From: Avena insularis | Lineage: Eukaryota; Streptophyta; Magnoliopsida; Poales; Poaceae | Direction of reading: 5' to 3' | Assembly (NCBI GenBank): GCA_023614405.1 | Contig: CM042684.1 | Coordinates: 530,952,682 to 531,016,681, forward strand | DNA length: 64,000 nucleotides | In this document: piece after piece, positions 41,935-53,401 of the stretch | How the letters are laid out: every line of letters begins with the position of its first letter | Position numbering within the stretch: position 1 is the first letter of the stretch | Made by a program: the position numbers and the translations under genes | Notes under the pieces: model-generated | What the model was told of the DNA's origin: nothing | What the model saw: the letters and a program-made list of their open reading frames with translations, nothing else | The model's database searches: none

Positions 41935-43305
41935 ATGGCATCGCATCCTCCACTGTTCCAGCTCCTTCTCTTTCTCCTTCTTGCTGCCGTGGTCAACTCC
42001 TCCTCAGCCTCCGATGCGTTTCCCGTGGAAGCTACCCCGACCAGCTCAGGCTACCTGCCCGTCGACCCGTCCACCAACGCCAACGCCTCCCTCTTCTTCA
42101 CCTTCTACGAGGCCACCCATCCGTTGCACGCCGACACGCCGCTCATCCTCTGGCTCGATGGCGGCCCGGGATGCTCCGGCCAGCTCAGCAACTTCATGCA
42201 GATCGGCCCTTACTCCCTCCTCCCCTCCGGCGCCCTCTCGCCCAACCACTTCGCGTGGAACCGCCGCTTCGGCCTCCTCTTCTTCGACAGCCCGCTCGGC
42301 ACCGGCTTCAGCGCCGCGCCGTCCGCCGATGCCATCCCCACCAACCAGTCCGTCATCGCGGATCACACACTCGCCGCGCTACAGGCCTTCTACGACCGCC
42401 ACCCGGCACACTTCCGTACTCGCCCGCTCTTCCTCGCTGGCGAGAGCTACGCGGGCAAGTACGTGCCGGCCGCGGCCTCACGCATCCTCGCCGCGAACCC
42501 AACGCTGCCGCCGCATATGCGCGTCAGCCTCCGAGGCGTGGCCATCGGGGACGGGCTGGTGGACCCGGTGGCGCAGGTGGCCACGTTCGCCGACACGGCC
42601 TACTTCATGGGCCTCGTCAACGGGAGGCAGCGGCGCGAGCTCGAGGCGCTGCAGGCGGAGACCGCGACGCTGGCTAGGGCGGGGCGGTAGGGCGAGGCGA
42701 CGGACGCGCGGGCGCGGGTTGTGGCGCGGCTGCAGGAGGCCATTGGGATGTCCACGCTCTTCGACGTTGTGAACCAGGGGCGCTGGCTGGACGCCGACGC
42801 GCTGGAGCGGTTCCTCAACTGGGCCGGCGTCAAGGCGGCGCTGGGCGCGAGGGCGGACGTGGTGTTCGAGGCGTGATCGGCGGCGGTGGCGGCGGCGCTG
42901 CGCGAAGACGGGATGAAGAGCGCGAGGCCGGAGGTCGAGGCGCTGCTGCGGACGCCGGGCATGCGCGTGCTGCTGTACGAAGGGGTCCGGGACCTGCGGG
43001 ACGGGGTGGCGTCGGTGGAGGCGTGGCTGGCGGAGGCGGACTGGGACGGCATGGCCGCGTTCCGGGAGGCCGAGCGCGCCGTGTGGCGGATTGCCGGAAG
43101 TGAAGAAGGGGAGGGGGAGCTCGCCGGGTACGTGCAGAGCCGCGGCGCGCTGGCGCACGTGGTGGTGTACGGGGCCGGGCACTTCGTGCCGGCGGGCAAC
43201 GGGCGCGCCGCGCAGGAGATGATCGAGGGCTGGGTGTCCCAGACGGGCGTCTTCGCTGGCGACGACAGTGTGCCTGAGTCCGGCGGCGCGCACGCCGTGA
43301 TGTGA
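41935..43305 (+). pseudogene. serine carboxypeptidase-like gene, two nonsense codons
   Basis: One uninterrupted-length reading frame of 457 codons, homologous along its full length to the gene at 55710-57110, but with TAG at 42688-42690 and TGA at 42874-42876. In the paralogue these positions are TGG (Trp) and GGA (Gly), so both are single-base nonsense changes; no frameshift is visible. A clear signal peptide is present ([20 protein letters not shown]). The family motifs are intact: GGPGCSG oxyanion region, catalytic Ser in GESYAGKY, Asp in 'EGVRDLRDGV', His in GAGHFVP. The first stop lies after the Ser but before the Asp and His, so a truncated product could not be catalytic. It is similar to the SCPL50-like clade by its compact form and lack of introns (from memory). 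It may be a recent pseudogene or a null allele. Confidence 0.88.
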
Positions 43306-43399
43306 AACCATGACGTGCATACGCGCGGCAGTACGTGCGTACGCAATCTTGGAACGGTCATACTCGCTCGTCTGTTAGATTTGTCTGTAGAGTCTCTTG

Positions 43400-43519
43400 T
43401 ACTCCCTCTTCGTCCCAAAAAATCTTGCAAATTTATCTAAATTTGGAGGTATATTGACATTACATACACATATAAATTTAGACAAATTTATAATATCCTT
43501 TTCAAGACGGGTAATAGTA
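43400..43519. repeat. Stowaway-like MITE, degenerate
   Basis: 'tactccctcttcgtcccaaa' at the left and 'tcaagacgggtaatagta' at the right are weakly inverted; inner arms 'tttatctaaatttgg' and 'aaatttagacaaattta' pair well. It is in the 3' flank of the SCPL pseudogene. Confidence 0.6.
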
Positions 43520-43575
43520 TCTGCATAAAATCAGTTGCCAAATCCAGTTATCCAAAGCATCTCCACTGAAACGTG

Positions 43576-44711
43576 GCCGGCAAAGAGCTGCTGGCGCCGC
43601 CGGCACAGGTTGCCGCAGCATAGGGAGCGGCTGCCCAAACCGTCGTCGCTCCCAATACGGCAACCCTAAAAGAAATCCGCCCCAAAAAAAAACCAAACTT
43701 ATATAGATAAAAATTCAAAGCCATCACACATAAGTTTAGAAATTCAAAGTTCATTACACATATGAATTAGATTTAAAGTCACCGATCTATAGGAATTAAA
43801 GTGTCGGCCACCACCTCGAGCCACCAAATAAGTTCCCTGCAACTCTGGCCATCACCAGCAAAATCTGGCTACTAAAATATGAGACATGAATGAAGATAGG
43901 GATCAAATGAAGGGAAACGACATCTCCAGCACCGATGTCTCGCCGGTGACCTTCAACCAGTTGATCGCCTCCTGCTCCTCCGACACAACCGGTGTCGGCC
44001 TCGCACAAGCTTGGGCTGCCATCATCTTGCGGGCAATCTCCTCTCTCTTCATCAAGTACTTCCTCCTAGCCAAATCATCCATGTCCCTTAAGTCCTTGGT
44101 CAAGATCTTGGCTACATCCTTCACCTTTGCCAATGCAACATGTGAGCCGGCAAAGAGCTGCTGGCGCCGCCGGCACAGGTTGCCGCAGCATAGGGAGCGG
44201 CTGCCCAAACCGGCGCTCCCAATACGGCAACCCTAAAAGAAATCCGCCCCGAAAAAAACCAAACTTATATAGATAAAAATTCAAAGCCATCACACATAAG
44301 TTTAGAAATTCAAAGTTCATTACACATATGAATTAGATTTAAAGTCACCGATCTATAGGAATTAAAGTGTCGGCCACCACCTCGAGCCACCAAATAAGTT
44401 CCCTGCCACTCTGGCCATCACCAGCAAAATCTGGCTACTAAAATATGAGACATGAATGAAGATAGGGATCAAATGAAGGGAAACGACACCTCTAGCACCG
44501 ATGTCTCGCCGGTGACCTTCAACCGGTTGATCGCCTCCTGCTCCTCCGACACAACCGGTGTTGGCCTCGCACAAGCTTGGGCTGCCATCATCTTGCGGGC
44601 AATCTCCTCTCTCTTCATCAAGTACTTCCTCCTAGCCAAATCATCCATGTCCCTTAAGTCCTTGGTCAAGATCTTGGCTTCATCCTTCACCTTTGCCAAT
44701 GCAACATGTGA
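43576..44711. repeat. 570-bp tandem direct duplication
   Basis: Unit 1 (43576-44145) and unit 2 (44146-44711) are head-to-tail and nearly identical, differing by a few substitutions and two short indels (for example 'cgtcgtcgctcc' versus 'cggcgctcc'). High identity means a recent event. Part of the minus-strand pseudogene at 43886-45100 is inside the unit. Confidence 0.92.
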
Positions 44712-45100
44712 TGTCTTATTCATCGCCTTGATCATGGTGCCATTGGCTTGAGCCTTGATGCGTGGCTTCCACCTTTTGCTTGTCAAGCTCACACTTCAAA
44801 TCTTGCTTGTGCATGACCGCCTTCTACCTTGCATCGGTTTTCTCCTCCCTCTCTTTTGTGTTGGAGGAGACCTCGGCCATTTTCCTTGGCCTTGGCCTTC
44901 TTGTTGCCGGTTGGGTGCCTGGCCAAGGCCCCCGTGGAGGGTGGAGATGCATCCCCGGATCCATCAATGGTGATTTCGGTGGTAAATGTCAACATCTCAT
45001 CATCCCACTTCTTGCAACCTTGAAGCTTCTTGAAGCAATGCATGAAGGCTAAGTCCTTGCCATCGTTGTCGACCTTGTACATCTTGAGTGCATCAAACAA
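43886..45100 (-). pseudogene. NAM-associated / Harbinger ORF1-type pseudogene
   Basis: Minus-strand frames read 'KMYKVDNDGKDLAFMHCFKK' and 'LQGCKKWDDEM' (45082-44990), then 'RHPTGNKKAKAKEN', and further on 'DMDDLARRKYLMKREEIARK' and 'MMAAQA' (44469-44640, repeated at 43903-44080). The order 'F.HC...L....KW', 'GNKKAK', then a basic coiled region is the pattern of the plant NAM-associated C-terminal domain, found in hundreds of grass copies linked to PIF/Harbinger Myb/SANT ORFs. Frameshifts break it and the start is missing. The 570-bp tandem duplication copied its 3' part. Confidence 0.7.
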
Positions 45101-45632
45101 TTATCAAAGAAGAACAAACATCAACTTGAGTGCATCAAACAACCATCAAATAAGAATACACATCAACTTTGAGATGACATATGGTGAGTGTTGGGGTTTC
45201 GATTTCCTGGTCGTAAATTTGTATGTAGGTGGGGGTTTGTGGCTTGCCTTTATCGTCGATCTACTCCGGCACCCCTTGACCACCATCGAAGAAGAATCGG
45301 TGGATCTTCTGTTACAATGGCCGGAGCATAGTGCGCTACGGAGGTACATTATGCACCGACTCCATCCCGAGATGAGCACTAGTGCGCTACGGAGTTGTCC
45401 CATCGGCCAAACTTGGGTACATCCTCGTTTGTTGATTTTTACAAGTGTAGCTCCAGTACCTAATTATTGTTTTGCACGTACGTTGGCTACACACGTGATG
45501 CTCGGCTCCCACACGTGATGTGGGAGCGCCGGCTCTTGGAGGCTGCACCGATGCATTCGGCGACCAAACAAAAACTTTGAGTGAGTTAGACCACGAGAAA
45601 TCCCCCCGCATCGCGGAAAATAATTCTATGGA
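45101..45632. other. intergenic, no gene recognised
   Basis: Contains short direct repeats ('catcaacttNgagtgNNtc'-like at 45065-45170, and 'agtgcgctacggag' at 45328 and 45380) but no coding sequence that I recognise. Confidence 0.4.
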
Positions 45633-45793
45633 CCTGATCCACAGAATCACCCCCATGGACCAACTCATGTGATTGACACGTGTCCAAGAGAGAAAAATCA
45701 TAGCATTTGTGTATCTATTTTTAGATCTAAACTGTCATGAATGACACGTGTCAATCACAGGAGTTAGTCCACGAGGATGATTTTGTGGACCAG
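45633..45793. repeat. hairpin MITE with G-box palindromes
   Basis: The left arm (45633-45684) and right arm (45742-45793) are inverted copies of about 52 bp around a 57-bp loop. Examples: CTGATCCACAGAATCA against TGATTTTGTGGACCAG, and 'tgtgattgacacgtgtc' against 'tgacacgtgtcaatcaca'. Both arms contain the CACGTG core. I cannot name the family and see no clear target duplication. Confidence 0.7.
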
Positions 45794-46494
45794 CGGGCGA
45801 CCGGGGAGGCGCCGCCAACCTCCCCCTCTAGCCCAACCCCTCATCTCCCACCCCTCTGCCGCCGCCGGGCAAAGCCCTAGCGGTGCTGGCGGCGGCGACG
45901 TCTCCTCTACCCGCGCACTAGAAAGCCTGCTCGGGAGGTTCTTTGGCTGGCGGCGGTGTTCCCAGGTGTGACCTCGTCAGGCGGCCATGATTCGGTGGCA
46001 GGGCGGCGAGACGACGAATATGGTGGTTGGGTGGCGCGGCTGGACTATGGAGTCGGTCGCCAGGTGGTGGTGGCGTGCTATGGACGGATGTTGCGGCCTA
46101 GATCTGGGCCCAACCAGGCTCGATCTGGGTAGGCGGGCTTCGACCGCTGAGTACAATAGTGGTTGTCCTGGACTCCTCCGGGAGGCAGTGATGCTATGCT
46201 CACACCTGGGCCAAGCTGCTCTGCACGGGCGGGACATCTTGGCAGCGGTGCAAATAGGCTAGTGGCGCTCCGGCATGGTACAGGTGGCGGCGAGGCGGTG
46301 GGCGCTACCAATTGGTGGTGCAGGAGGCGGCAGAGGGGGTCTAATGGCGAGTTTGGTCGGGACCTATTGCGCCGGTTGGTCCAAGGTAGAGATCGTGACG
46401 AGGGTGGCGGTGGGAGATTCACGGGCCTGCCCAGCCAGGCCTAGGGCGCTGAACATGAGGTTAGCGGCGGCAGGCCTAGGGCGCTGAACATGAG
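45794..46494 (+). mobile_element. left part of a GC-rich non-LTR-like unit
   Basis: A GC-rich block with 'gccgccgccgggcaaagccc' and 'ggcggcggcgacgtctcct', which resembles the 5' region of Triticeae non-LTR elements. It is cut at 46494 by the gypsy complex, and a block of the same character resumes at 54909 and ends in a retroposon-like tail at about 55580. No protein domain is recognised. A 24-bp sequence (caggcctagggcgctgaaca plus tgag) is present twice, at 46436-46459 and 46471-46494, exactly at the break. Confidence 0.45.
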
Positions 46495-46778
46495 CATTAA
46501 ATTTGACTCCTGCAATTTGTTAACCGTTCTTTGACCAAGAACAAAAGTTTGCCATTACCAATTATGATTTACTTTGTGTATCTTTATTGTGTTTCTCTTA
46601 CTCACTGCAAGTTAAGTTATATAATAGCGAGTTATTTTCTATTATGATTTGTGTATTGATGATGTGATGCTTCTTGTCCGTATTCTCTTTATCGACACTT
46701 AACTTTATAAACCTGTGGTCATGTTTATTGATCTCAGTTTTTGCTTAGGGACAAGCGAGGTCTAAGCTTGGGGAGAGT
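46495..46778 (+). mobile_element. gypsy internal 3' end, extra copy
   Basis: These 284 bp match the last part of the gypsy internal region (53117-53401): 'cattaaatttgactcc', 'caattatgatttactttgtg', 'catgtttattgaNctcag', and the purine tract before the LTR. Because they stand to the left of LTR1, LTR1 has internal DNA on both sides. Confidence 0.85.
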
Positions 46779-48291
46779 TGATACGTCCATTTTGTATCAC
46801 TATTTTATATCATAATATACTGTTATTCATTGATATATTTCATATTAAGAGATGATACTTATGTTATTTCATCTATTTTTGCATGATTGAGGATTTTTGA
46901 AGGATGAACCACCGGAGTCAGGATTCTGATGGAAAAAGCATTGTCTAGATGCAAAATTCACGAAGATCAGAAAATCCCAGAAAATATATGGAAATTCCTA
47001 TTTTTCCAGAAGACGAAGGAGGCCAGAAGGAGGAGTGGAGATGGGCCACAAGGGGCCCACACCACCCCATGGCGTGGTCCCCCTGGCCACGCCACCAGGT
47101 GGTGTGGCCACCCTGGCCCACCTCCAGCTTCACCCTTTGGCGTATATAATCCATTCGAAACCCTAAGACTTGGGGAGCGACCACAGAAAGATTCCGCCGC
47201 CTCCGCGGGGCGGAAACTACAGAGAGAGAAAGAGCTCTTCAGCAGGCATAAATCTGCTGGGGAAATTCCTTCTCGGAGAGGAGAGATCGTTGCCATCAAC
47301 ACCGTCATCAAGATGGACTTCATCCGAATCATCATCATCATCATCTCCACCATCATCTTTACCAGCACCATCATCACCACTCCGTACCGCTGTAACAATT
47401 GGGTTGAATCTTGCATAGTTCTTAGGGGAAACTTTCTCGGTGTTGATTACTTGTTGTAGTTGATGCTATTGAGTGGAACCATTGAATTATTGTTCATGTT
47501 CAGATTGTTACTTATCATTATTTCATCTCTGATCTTGATCCATATGATGTCTCGTGAGTAGTTCGTTTAGTTTTTAAGGACATGGGAGAAGTCATGTTGT
47601 TAGTAGTGGAATTGTGTTGAGAAAGATTTAATGATTTGATATTTAAGTTGTGGTGCTATTCTTCTAGTGGTGTCATGTGAACGTTGACTACATGATACTT
47701 CACCTTTATGGGTCTAGGGGAATGCATTGTGTATTTGGCTACTAATCGTGGGGTTGCCTGAGTGATAGAAACCTGAACCCCCGTTAGGAAATCTTTGCAT
47801 AAGAGAGTGTAGGATCTCAAAGTTTAAGGTTGTGGTTAGGTTTTTATATTAATTACTTTCTTTTAGTTGCGGATGCTTGCAAGGGGTATAATCATAAGTA
47901 TGTATTAGTCCTAGGAAGGTCAGTACATTAGCATAGGTTCACCCACACAACACTTATCTAACCAGAGAAGATTAATCAACTATATGAAGCGAAAGCACTT
48001 GACAATATTCCCATGTGTCCTCAAGAACGTTTGGTCATCTTAAGTAATACAACCGGCTTGTCCTTTGCTAAAGAAAGGATTGGGCCACTTGCTACAATTA
48101 TTATTATTGTCTTTTATTTACTTGCACTTTATTTATCCACATTATCAAAAAACCCTAAACATTTGTTTGCTAAGTATTTATAGAGAATTCCTGATCCAAA
48201 CCACTTGTCAACACCTTCTGCTCCTCGTTGGGGTTTGACACTCTTACTTATCGAAAATACTACGATACACCCCTATACTTGTGGGTCATCA
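46779..48291 (+). repeat. gypsy LTR copy 1
   Basis: 1513 bp, from TGATACGTCCATTTTGTATC to CTTGTGGGTCATCA. By eye it differs from LTR2 at roughly one base in 12 to 15, many of them C/T changes, so the element is not young. Trinucleotide 'atc' and 'acc' runs are at about 47325-47385. Confidence 0.92.
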
Positions 48292-48302
48292 AGACTATTT
48301 TC

Positions 48303-48319
48303 TGGCGCCATTACCGGGA
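48303..48319 (+). other. primer binding site (tRNA-Asp-like)
   Basis: TGGCGCCATTACCGGGA, 11 bases after LTR1. It matches the PBS common in Triticeae gypsy elements except for two G-to-A changes, the sort left by methylcytosine decay on the other strand. Confidence 0.75.
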
Positions 48320-48420
48320 AGTGAAGCGCTATTGAAGAGTGGAACCGGTAAAGGAAACTTCTACTGTGAGTATTGTTTATTTCTGTTTATTACTTTATTC
48401 TCAATATAGATAATTCACTT

Positions 48421-49154
48421 AGTTTCTTATTTCGAAATGCTACTACCACTGCTAAGGTAGTAGATGAACCACCACCTAATGAAATTGATCCTTTTAAAAA
48501 ACCTACAAAAATTGTGGATCATGTTATGGATAACTACTATTTTGGAGATGGAATTGTCCATCCCGGTGATTATTTGCTTTGCTTTTTATACATGAATTAT
48601 GCGGATTGTTCAAGTATGCATGTATTACAACAGATCAAGTTCGGAAAAAGTTATTCTCTATATCATTGAAAGGAAGAGCCGAGGAATGGTATAAGCTGCT
48701 AAAGAATGGCCAATCTCTTAAATGGGAGGAAATTGTACCTCTCTTTTATTCCAAATTTTATCCTCCTAGTAAGATTCATAAAGATCGGAATCAAATATAT
48801 AACTTTTGGCCTCGTGATGGAGAGAGTACCGCACAAGCTTGGGGGAGATTCAAGTCACTAATGCTCAAATATCCTATTCATGAGCTCCCTAATAATATTA
48901 TTGTCAATAAATTTTATGCAAGGCTTTCTCTTTATGATAAGGATATATTGGATGCTTCTTGTGCTGGATCATTTACATGTATGAAAAAAGAAGCTAAATG
49001 TGATCTTCTAGACCGTGTTCAAGACAATGCTGAAGCATGGGAGAACGATAAAGGAAGAAAGTCAGGTATAAATTATGATTATGAATGCATTAAATATTTT
49101 ATGGGAACTGATGGCTTTCATAATATTAGTGTTGCCTATGGTCTTGATTCTTAA
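48421..49154 (+). pseudogene. gypsy gag (Retrotrans_gag domain), decayed
   Basis: Plus-strand frames give 'PPPNEIDPFKKPTKIVDHVM' then, after a frameshift near 48580-48600, 'ISLKGRAEEWYKLL', 'LKWEEIVPLFYSKFYP', 'ESTAQAWGRFKSLMLKYP' and 'NKFYARLS'. This is the gag helical core ('L.G.A..W', 'F...F', 'E....AW.RF..L'). The first ATG of the open part (48579) is not the real start. Cysteine zinc knuckles are not visible. Further open pieces continue in shifted frames to about 49573. Confidence 0.8.
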
Positions 49155-50939
49155 AGCATTGCAAATTGTTTTAAGGCCTTTGCCTCTTATATTGAAATTC
49201 CTAAAAAGAAATGGAAAAAGTATCATGAGCCATATAAAGATATTGTTAATGGTGTTCCTGCTAGAAATACTGAAGTTTATACTATTGATCATATTTTACC
49301 TGAACCTTACATCGAAAAAATACCTTTCCCTGTTAAGGTAAAGGAGCATTCTATGATAACTAGTATGGTTAACAAAAGTACAAAGAAAGCTGTAGAAACT
49401 GATGAACAAATAGATGTTGAGCCTGCAGTAGCAAATATGAAAGACCTTGTCACTAAAAATGTAGAAAATGGGCACATTATCCTTTGTAAGGATACTTCTA
49501 ATATTGTTTCACATCTTTGTAGAACTAGGAAGGCTAGTGTCCCTGTGTTTTCTATCAGAATAAGTGATCATTGATACTATGGTTCATGTGATAGTTATAT
49601 CATTAAATTTATTCATGATGCTGAAAGTTATTATGAGAGAGGGAAAATGTTTCTATGCATATCAATAATATTAAGTTTCCTCGCTTTATGTTGAATGTCT
49701 TTATGTTGCATTTGTTTTGCCTTCCTATGCTATTAGTCTCTGGTTTTAATAATTTATTTTCTTACAAAAATCCCTTGCATAGGAAGTGGATTAGACTTAA
49801 ATATGTGTATATTTGCTCCTTGATGCTCTCTTTTACTTCAGTTCATATCCTTATGTGAGCATCATTGAAATTTATCATGCCTATCTTAATGGCTATAAAG
49901 AAAGAGCTTTTTGGGAGACAACCCAATATATTTTTGCTTTAAGTTTTTGTTTATTTGACTTCTGGAAGTTATTGCTTCTGTAATAACCTCTCATTATCCT
50001 TTTTGTTTGGTTTTTGGTGTCAAGATCAGCCTCTAATGAGAGAGAAGTAAGATTTGGGGAAGTTGCTGTCCTAAAACAGATTTTTGTGCTTCACCGTAAA
50101 AAATCGTGAAAAATCCCAGAACGTCGTACTGATCTGTAATTTTTTGTGTGCATGCCCCATGATATTATTTAACGTTCGTTAGTTTTGCACTTTTTGATTT
50201 GAGCAACAGAAGATTTTTGAAAAAATTGATCTTTACCTGCTGGTCTGTTTTGACAGATTTCTGCCATTTTTGCATTTGCCTCTTAAATCGATTTCCTTTT
50301 TGAATTATTTTTGTGCTTTTGAAAGGAGTTGCGTCAGTATCTTATGTTTTGATGGATTTCAGTTAAAATTGAACCTAAAGGTTTATTAACTTGCATGTAC
50401 TAATGTTGCTAATGAAGATTGTGTGAAGTTTTGTATGAATGAATTTTTCAAGTGGTAGGAGAGAATGATGTAATGAGATGAAGAATGGTCAAAAGACTCA
50501 AGCATTATATTTTTTGAAGATTCTTATAATAAAGATATTGATATTATTCAAGTGGTGACTCCGGAAGAATTTATTAAAGACCAAATTCAGAAACCTACAG
50601 AGTCCATTTTCAAATAGGTAAGAGTTCTTGTAAGAAAAGGTCCGCGAAAAACTTTTCAATTTATATTTTTGCAGTTTTTATCTAACATGGAAAATAATGA
50701 GTCGAAAGAGGGACAGAAACGGAGCCGGGGGGCTCACACCACCCTGTGGCGCGGGCCCACTGTCGCGCCTCTGTGGTGTGGCCACCGAGCCTGCCTCCCA
50801 CCCGCTTTTCTCGATACCTTCCTTTTGTTGTTAAATTTTGTAATATATAATCCCCCGGATGCTCCGAGGTTTGTATATCGTGTTCTCGTCGTGTTTTCAT
50901 TTCGATATGTTTCTGTTAGGAACTATTCTCATGTTTAGA

Positions 50940-51482
50940 AGCACAATGGTCTCCACCAACGATAAGGGCAAGAATCCTGTGGAAGATGATCTCCAAGACC
51001 CCAATCAGGAGGAGGAGATCAAGGGTGAAGTTGAAGAGGAAGTGAAGGAAGACCAGCATCCGCGCACCAACACCATCATTGCAAGCATTGGAGTGATGGC
51101 ACGTCCTGTCAAGCTCAAAAGGACTGCACGGATGTCCACTGGAGGAATGGTTCTGCGCCTTTGCTTGGCTTCACGGTCACCTCCTCCACGCACCCAGAAT
51201 CCTTTCCATACCCTTATACACGAGCATCAATTCCAAAAGATGCCTAAGGAAAAATTACCCTCCAATTGGGACATGCCTCGTTCTAACCATGCAGGAAAGG
51301 AACACTTTAAGGAGGAAGAGTGGGGAAAGAATCACAAGAGCTGGGATTCACAACCTGACATGATCATGAACCGCGTTGAGAAAAATTCGGAGTTGATTCG
51401 TACTCTCACCTTTGAGATTGAGGATTTGAAGAAATTGATTGAAAAGCTTATCGAGAGAACACCACCACCACCGAGGGAGTAA
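50940..51482 (+). CDS. second ORF of the gypsy element, unknown protein
   Basis: The plus-strand frame is open from 50859; a likely start is the Met at 50946 (MVSTNDKGKNPVEDDL), as the codons before it look non-coding. The product of about 178 residues has a highly acidic segment (EEEIKGEVEEEVKED, about residues 21-40), a basic middle with 'RPVKLKRTARMSTGG', a Pro-rich patch, and a C-terminal helix with heptad-like Leu/Ile (ELIRTLTFEIEDLKKLIEKL) that could form a coiled coil, ending in Pro-rich PPPPRE. It resembles no enzyme I know. Similar acidic-basic ORFs accompany some large non-autonomous grass LTR elements (memory, not checked). Confidence 0.55.
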   Translation, partial: STMVSTNDKGKNPVEDDLQDPNQEEEIKGEVEEEVKEDQHPRTNTIIASIGVMARPVKLKRTARMSTGGMVLRLCLASRSPPPRTQNPFHTLIHEHQFQKMPKEKLPSNWDMPRSNHAGKEHFKEEEWGKNHKSWDSQPDMIMNRVEKNSELIRTLTFEIEDLKKLIEKLIERTPPPPRE

Positions 51483-53392
51483 TTCGTCATCAGGTTTTGG
51501 CATCCCCTGGGTTTGTTCCAAGCTTGGGGGAGTGCCGCGGTATCACATCATTATCTTTCATCTTTTTACCTTTTTAGTAGAGTCATATCATGAATAGAGA
51601 AGTTATCATATAGGATGGTTTGCATTGTAGAAGTATCTCTCCTCCAGTTAGTTATCTATGTATCCGTTGGTGTGATTTGCCGTTATGGAATATTAATGAG
51701 AAGTTTTATCATTTACTTTTTGCACATCTTATTTTAGTTTGCAATTTCTGTTATATGATTGATCTTGTTGTTAGTACTGGTATCACTTTGGGATCATTAA
51801 GTAAATTTAGTTGGTTTTGGCAAACCTAGCTCTGGTCAGTAGCAACACTATCTCAGGATTGAATGGAAAAGAGAAAACTATTTTTAGAAATATAATTTCA
51901 TTATCTTTCTTTCTTGATTGGCTCATAAGCTTAGTATTCTGTAGTTAAGATATTTTGTGTTTCTAAGGAAGATTGCATGATTGTTTCTATCACTTGTATG
52001 TTTGTTTGTTTCCTTCAACTCTTATGCTTGCTACCCAGCCTTGCTAGCTAAAAACCTGTACTGAGAGGGAATGCTTCTCATGCATCCAATCCTTGAACTA
52101 AAACCTATGCCATTTATGTCCACCATATCTACCTATTAGCATTATTGCTTTTCCAAGTAAATTCTCGAGTTTTATCTATCTTCCAAATTAAACTTGTTAT
52201 GTGAAACTAGTGATTAAAGCTCTCACAAACTTGATGGCACGCTTTATTTTCTTGTATTTAATAAATTTGAACCATTGTGACTATCTTATGAAGCTTGCAT
52301 GCTTGCAAATTATAAGTTGGGAGTTAGCAAAACCATGTTATCATGGGGTCCGCTTTCGACATTGCACTTATTATTTAGTTGATATCATGTTCTTTTGTTT
52401 ATGGATGTCGGCGGTGTGAAATAAAATGAGAGCTTGTAAGCTCATGGAGTTTGTATATGTGTTAGAGAAACGCCTGGGCGGCTAGCCTAAGCCATGCCTA
52501 ATCATGGTGGAAACTTGCAGCATAACCATAGTGGCATTCTATGAAGCTTCCTCAAATAAAACCTATGCAAATAGCAAATAAAAAGATCGCTGAGATGCTC
52601 ACTGTCAGTTGCCTTGTCATTTTGATATGAGATAGCTCCTATGTCATGGGGCAAGGGGTACCCCGTTGACGGTTCTCTATGATACACATACACTTACAAT
52701 GACAAGAACTTACCGGAGACCAAAGTTGAGTAGCATGAGGTCTGGTACTCGTACTCAAGGGCATGAGACTTTTAACTTATAATTTGTCAAGCATATAACT
52801 CATATTTTCCCTCACATTAACCTTAATCATTTCAATATGCTTATGATAGGGGCAATGAGAGCTCAAAGCTAGTAAGTACCATAATTTTTGGAGGCTCTTT
52901 ATGAAACTTGAAATCCCTGCTTTCCTCTATGAAGGGCCTATCTTTTACTTTTTAGTTGAGTCGGTAAACCTATTCCTTTCTATCTCAAGCAAGCATTTGA
53001 GTTGTTGTGATTCAATCATCCATATGATAATTTATTCAATCATGTTTATTATGTTCCTTGTTTTGCACACTACTCTTATCTGAGTGAATCTTGCTTTGAA
53101 GGCAATCATTGAAAACCCATTAAATTTGACTCCTCAATTTGTTAATCGTTATCTGACCAAGATAAAAAGTTTGTCATTACCAATTATGATTTACTTTGTG
53201 TATCTTTATTGTGTTTCCCTTACTCATTGCAAGTTAAGTTATATAATAGTGAGTTGTTTTCTATTATGATTTGTGTATTGATGAATGTGATGCTTCTTGT
53301 CCGTATTCTCTTTATCGACACTTCACTCCATAAACCTGCGGTCATGTTTATTGAGCTCAGTTTTTGCTTGGGGACACGCGAGGTCTAACCTT
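51483..53392 (+). other. gypsy internal non-coding region
   Basis: AT-rich, only short ORFs. No pol motifs. It leads to the purine tract before LTR2. Confidence 0.6.
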
Positions 53393-53400
53393 GGGGGGAG
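53393..53400 (+). other. polypurine tract
   Basis: GGGGGGAG, one base before LTR2; the equivalent before LTR1 is 'ggggagag'. Confidence 0.7.
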
Positions 53401-53401
53401 T

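Noticed and set aside
41981..43430. Long alternative-frame and antisense ORFs over SCPL copy 1 (up to 280 codons)
   Set aside because: They are shadows of GC-rich codon usage; composition is Arg/Pro/Ala-rich and shows no domain.
46929..47459. 176-codon ORF inside gypsy LTR1 and its twin in LTR2 (53506-54078)
   Set aside because: Both lie wholly in LTR sequence, have simple-repeat Ser/Ile tracts, and match no protein family.
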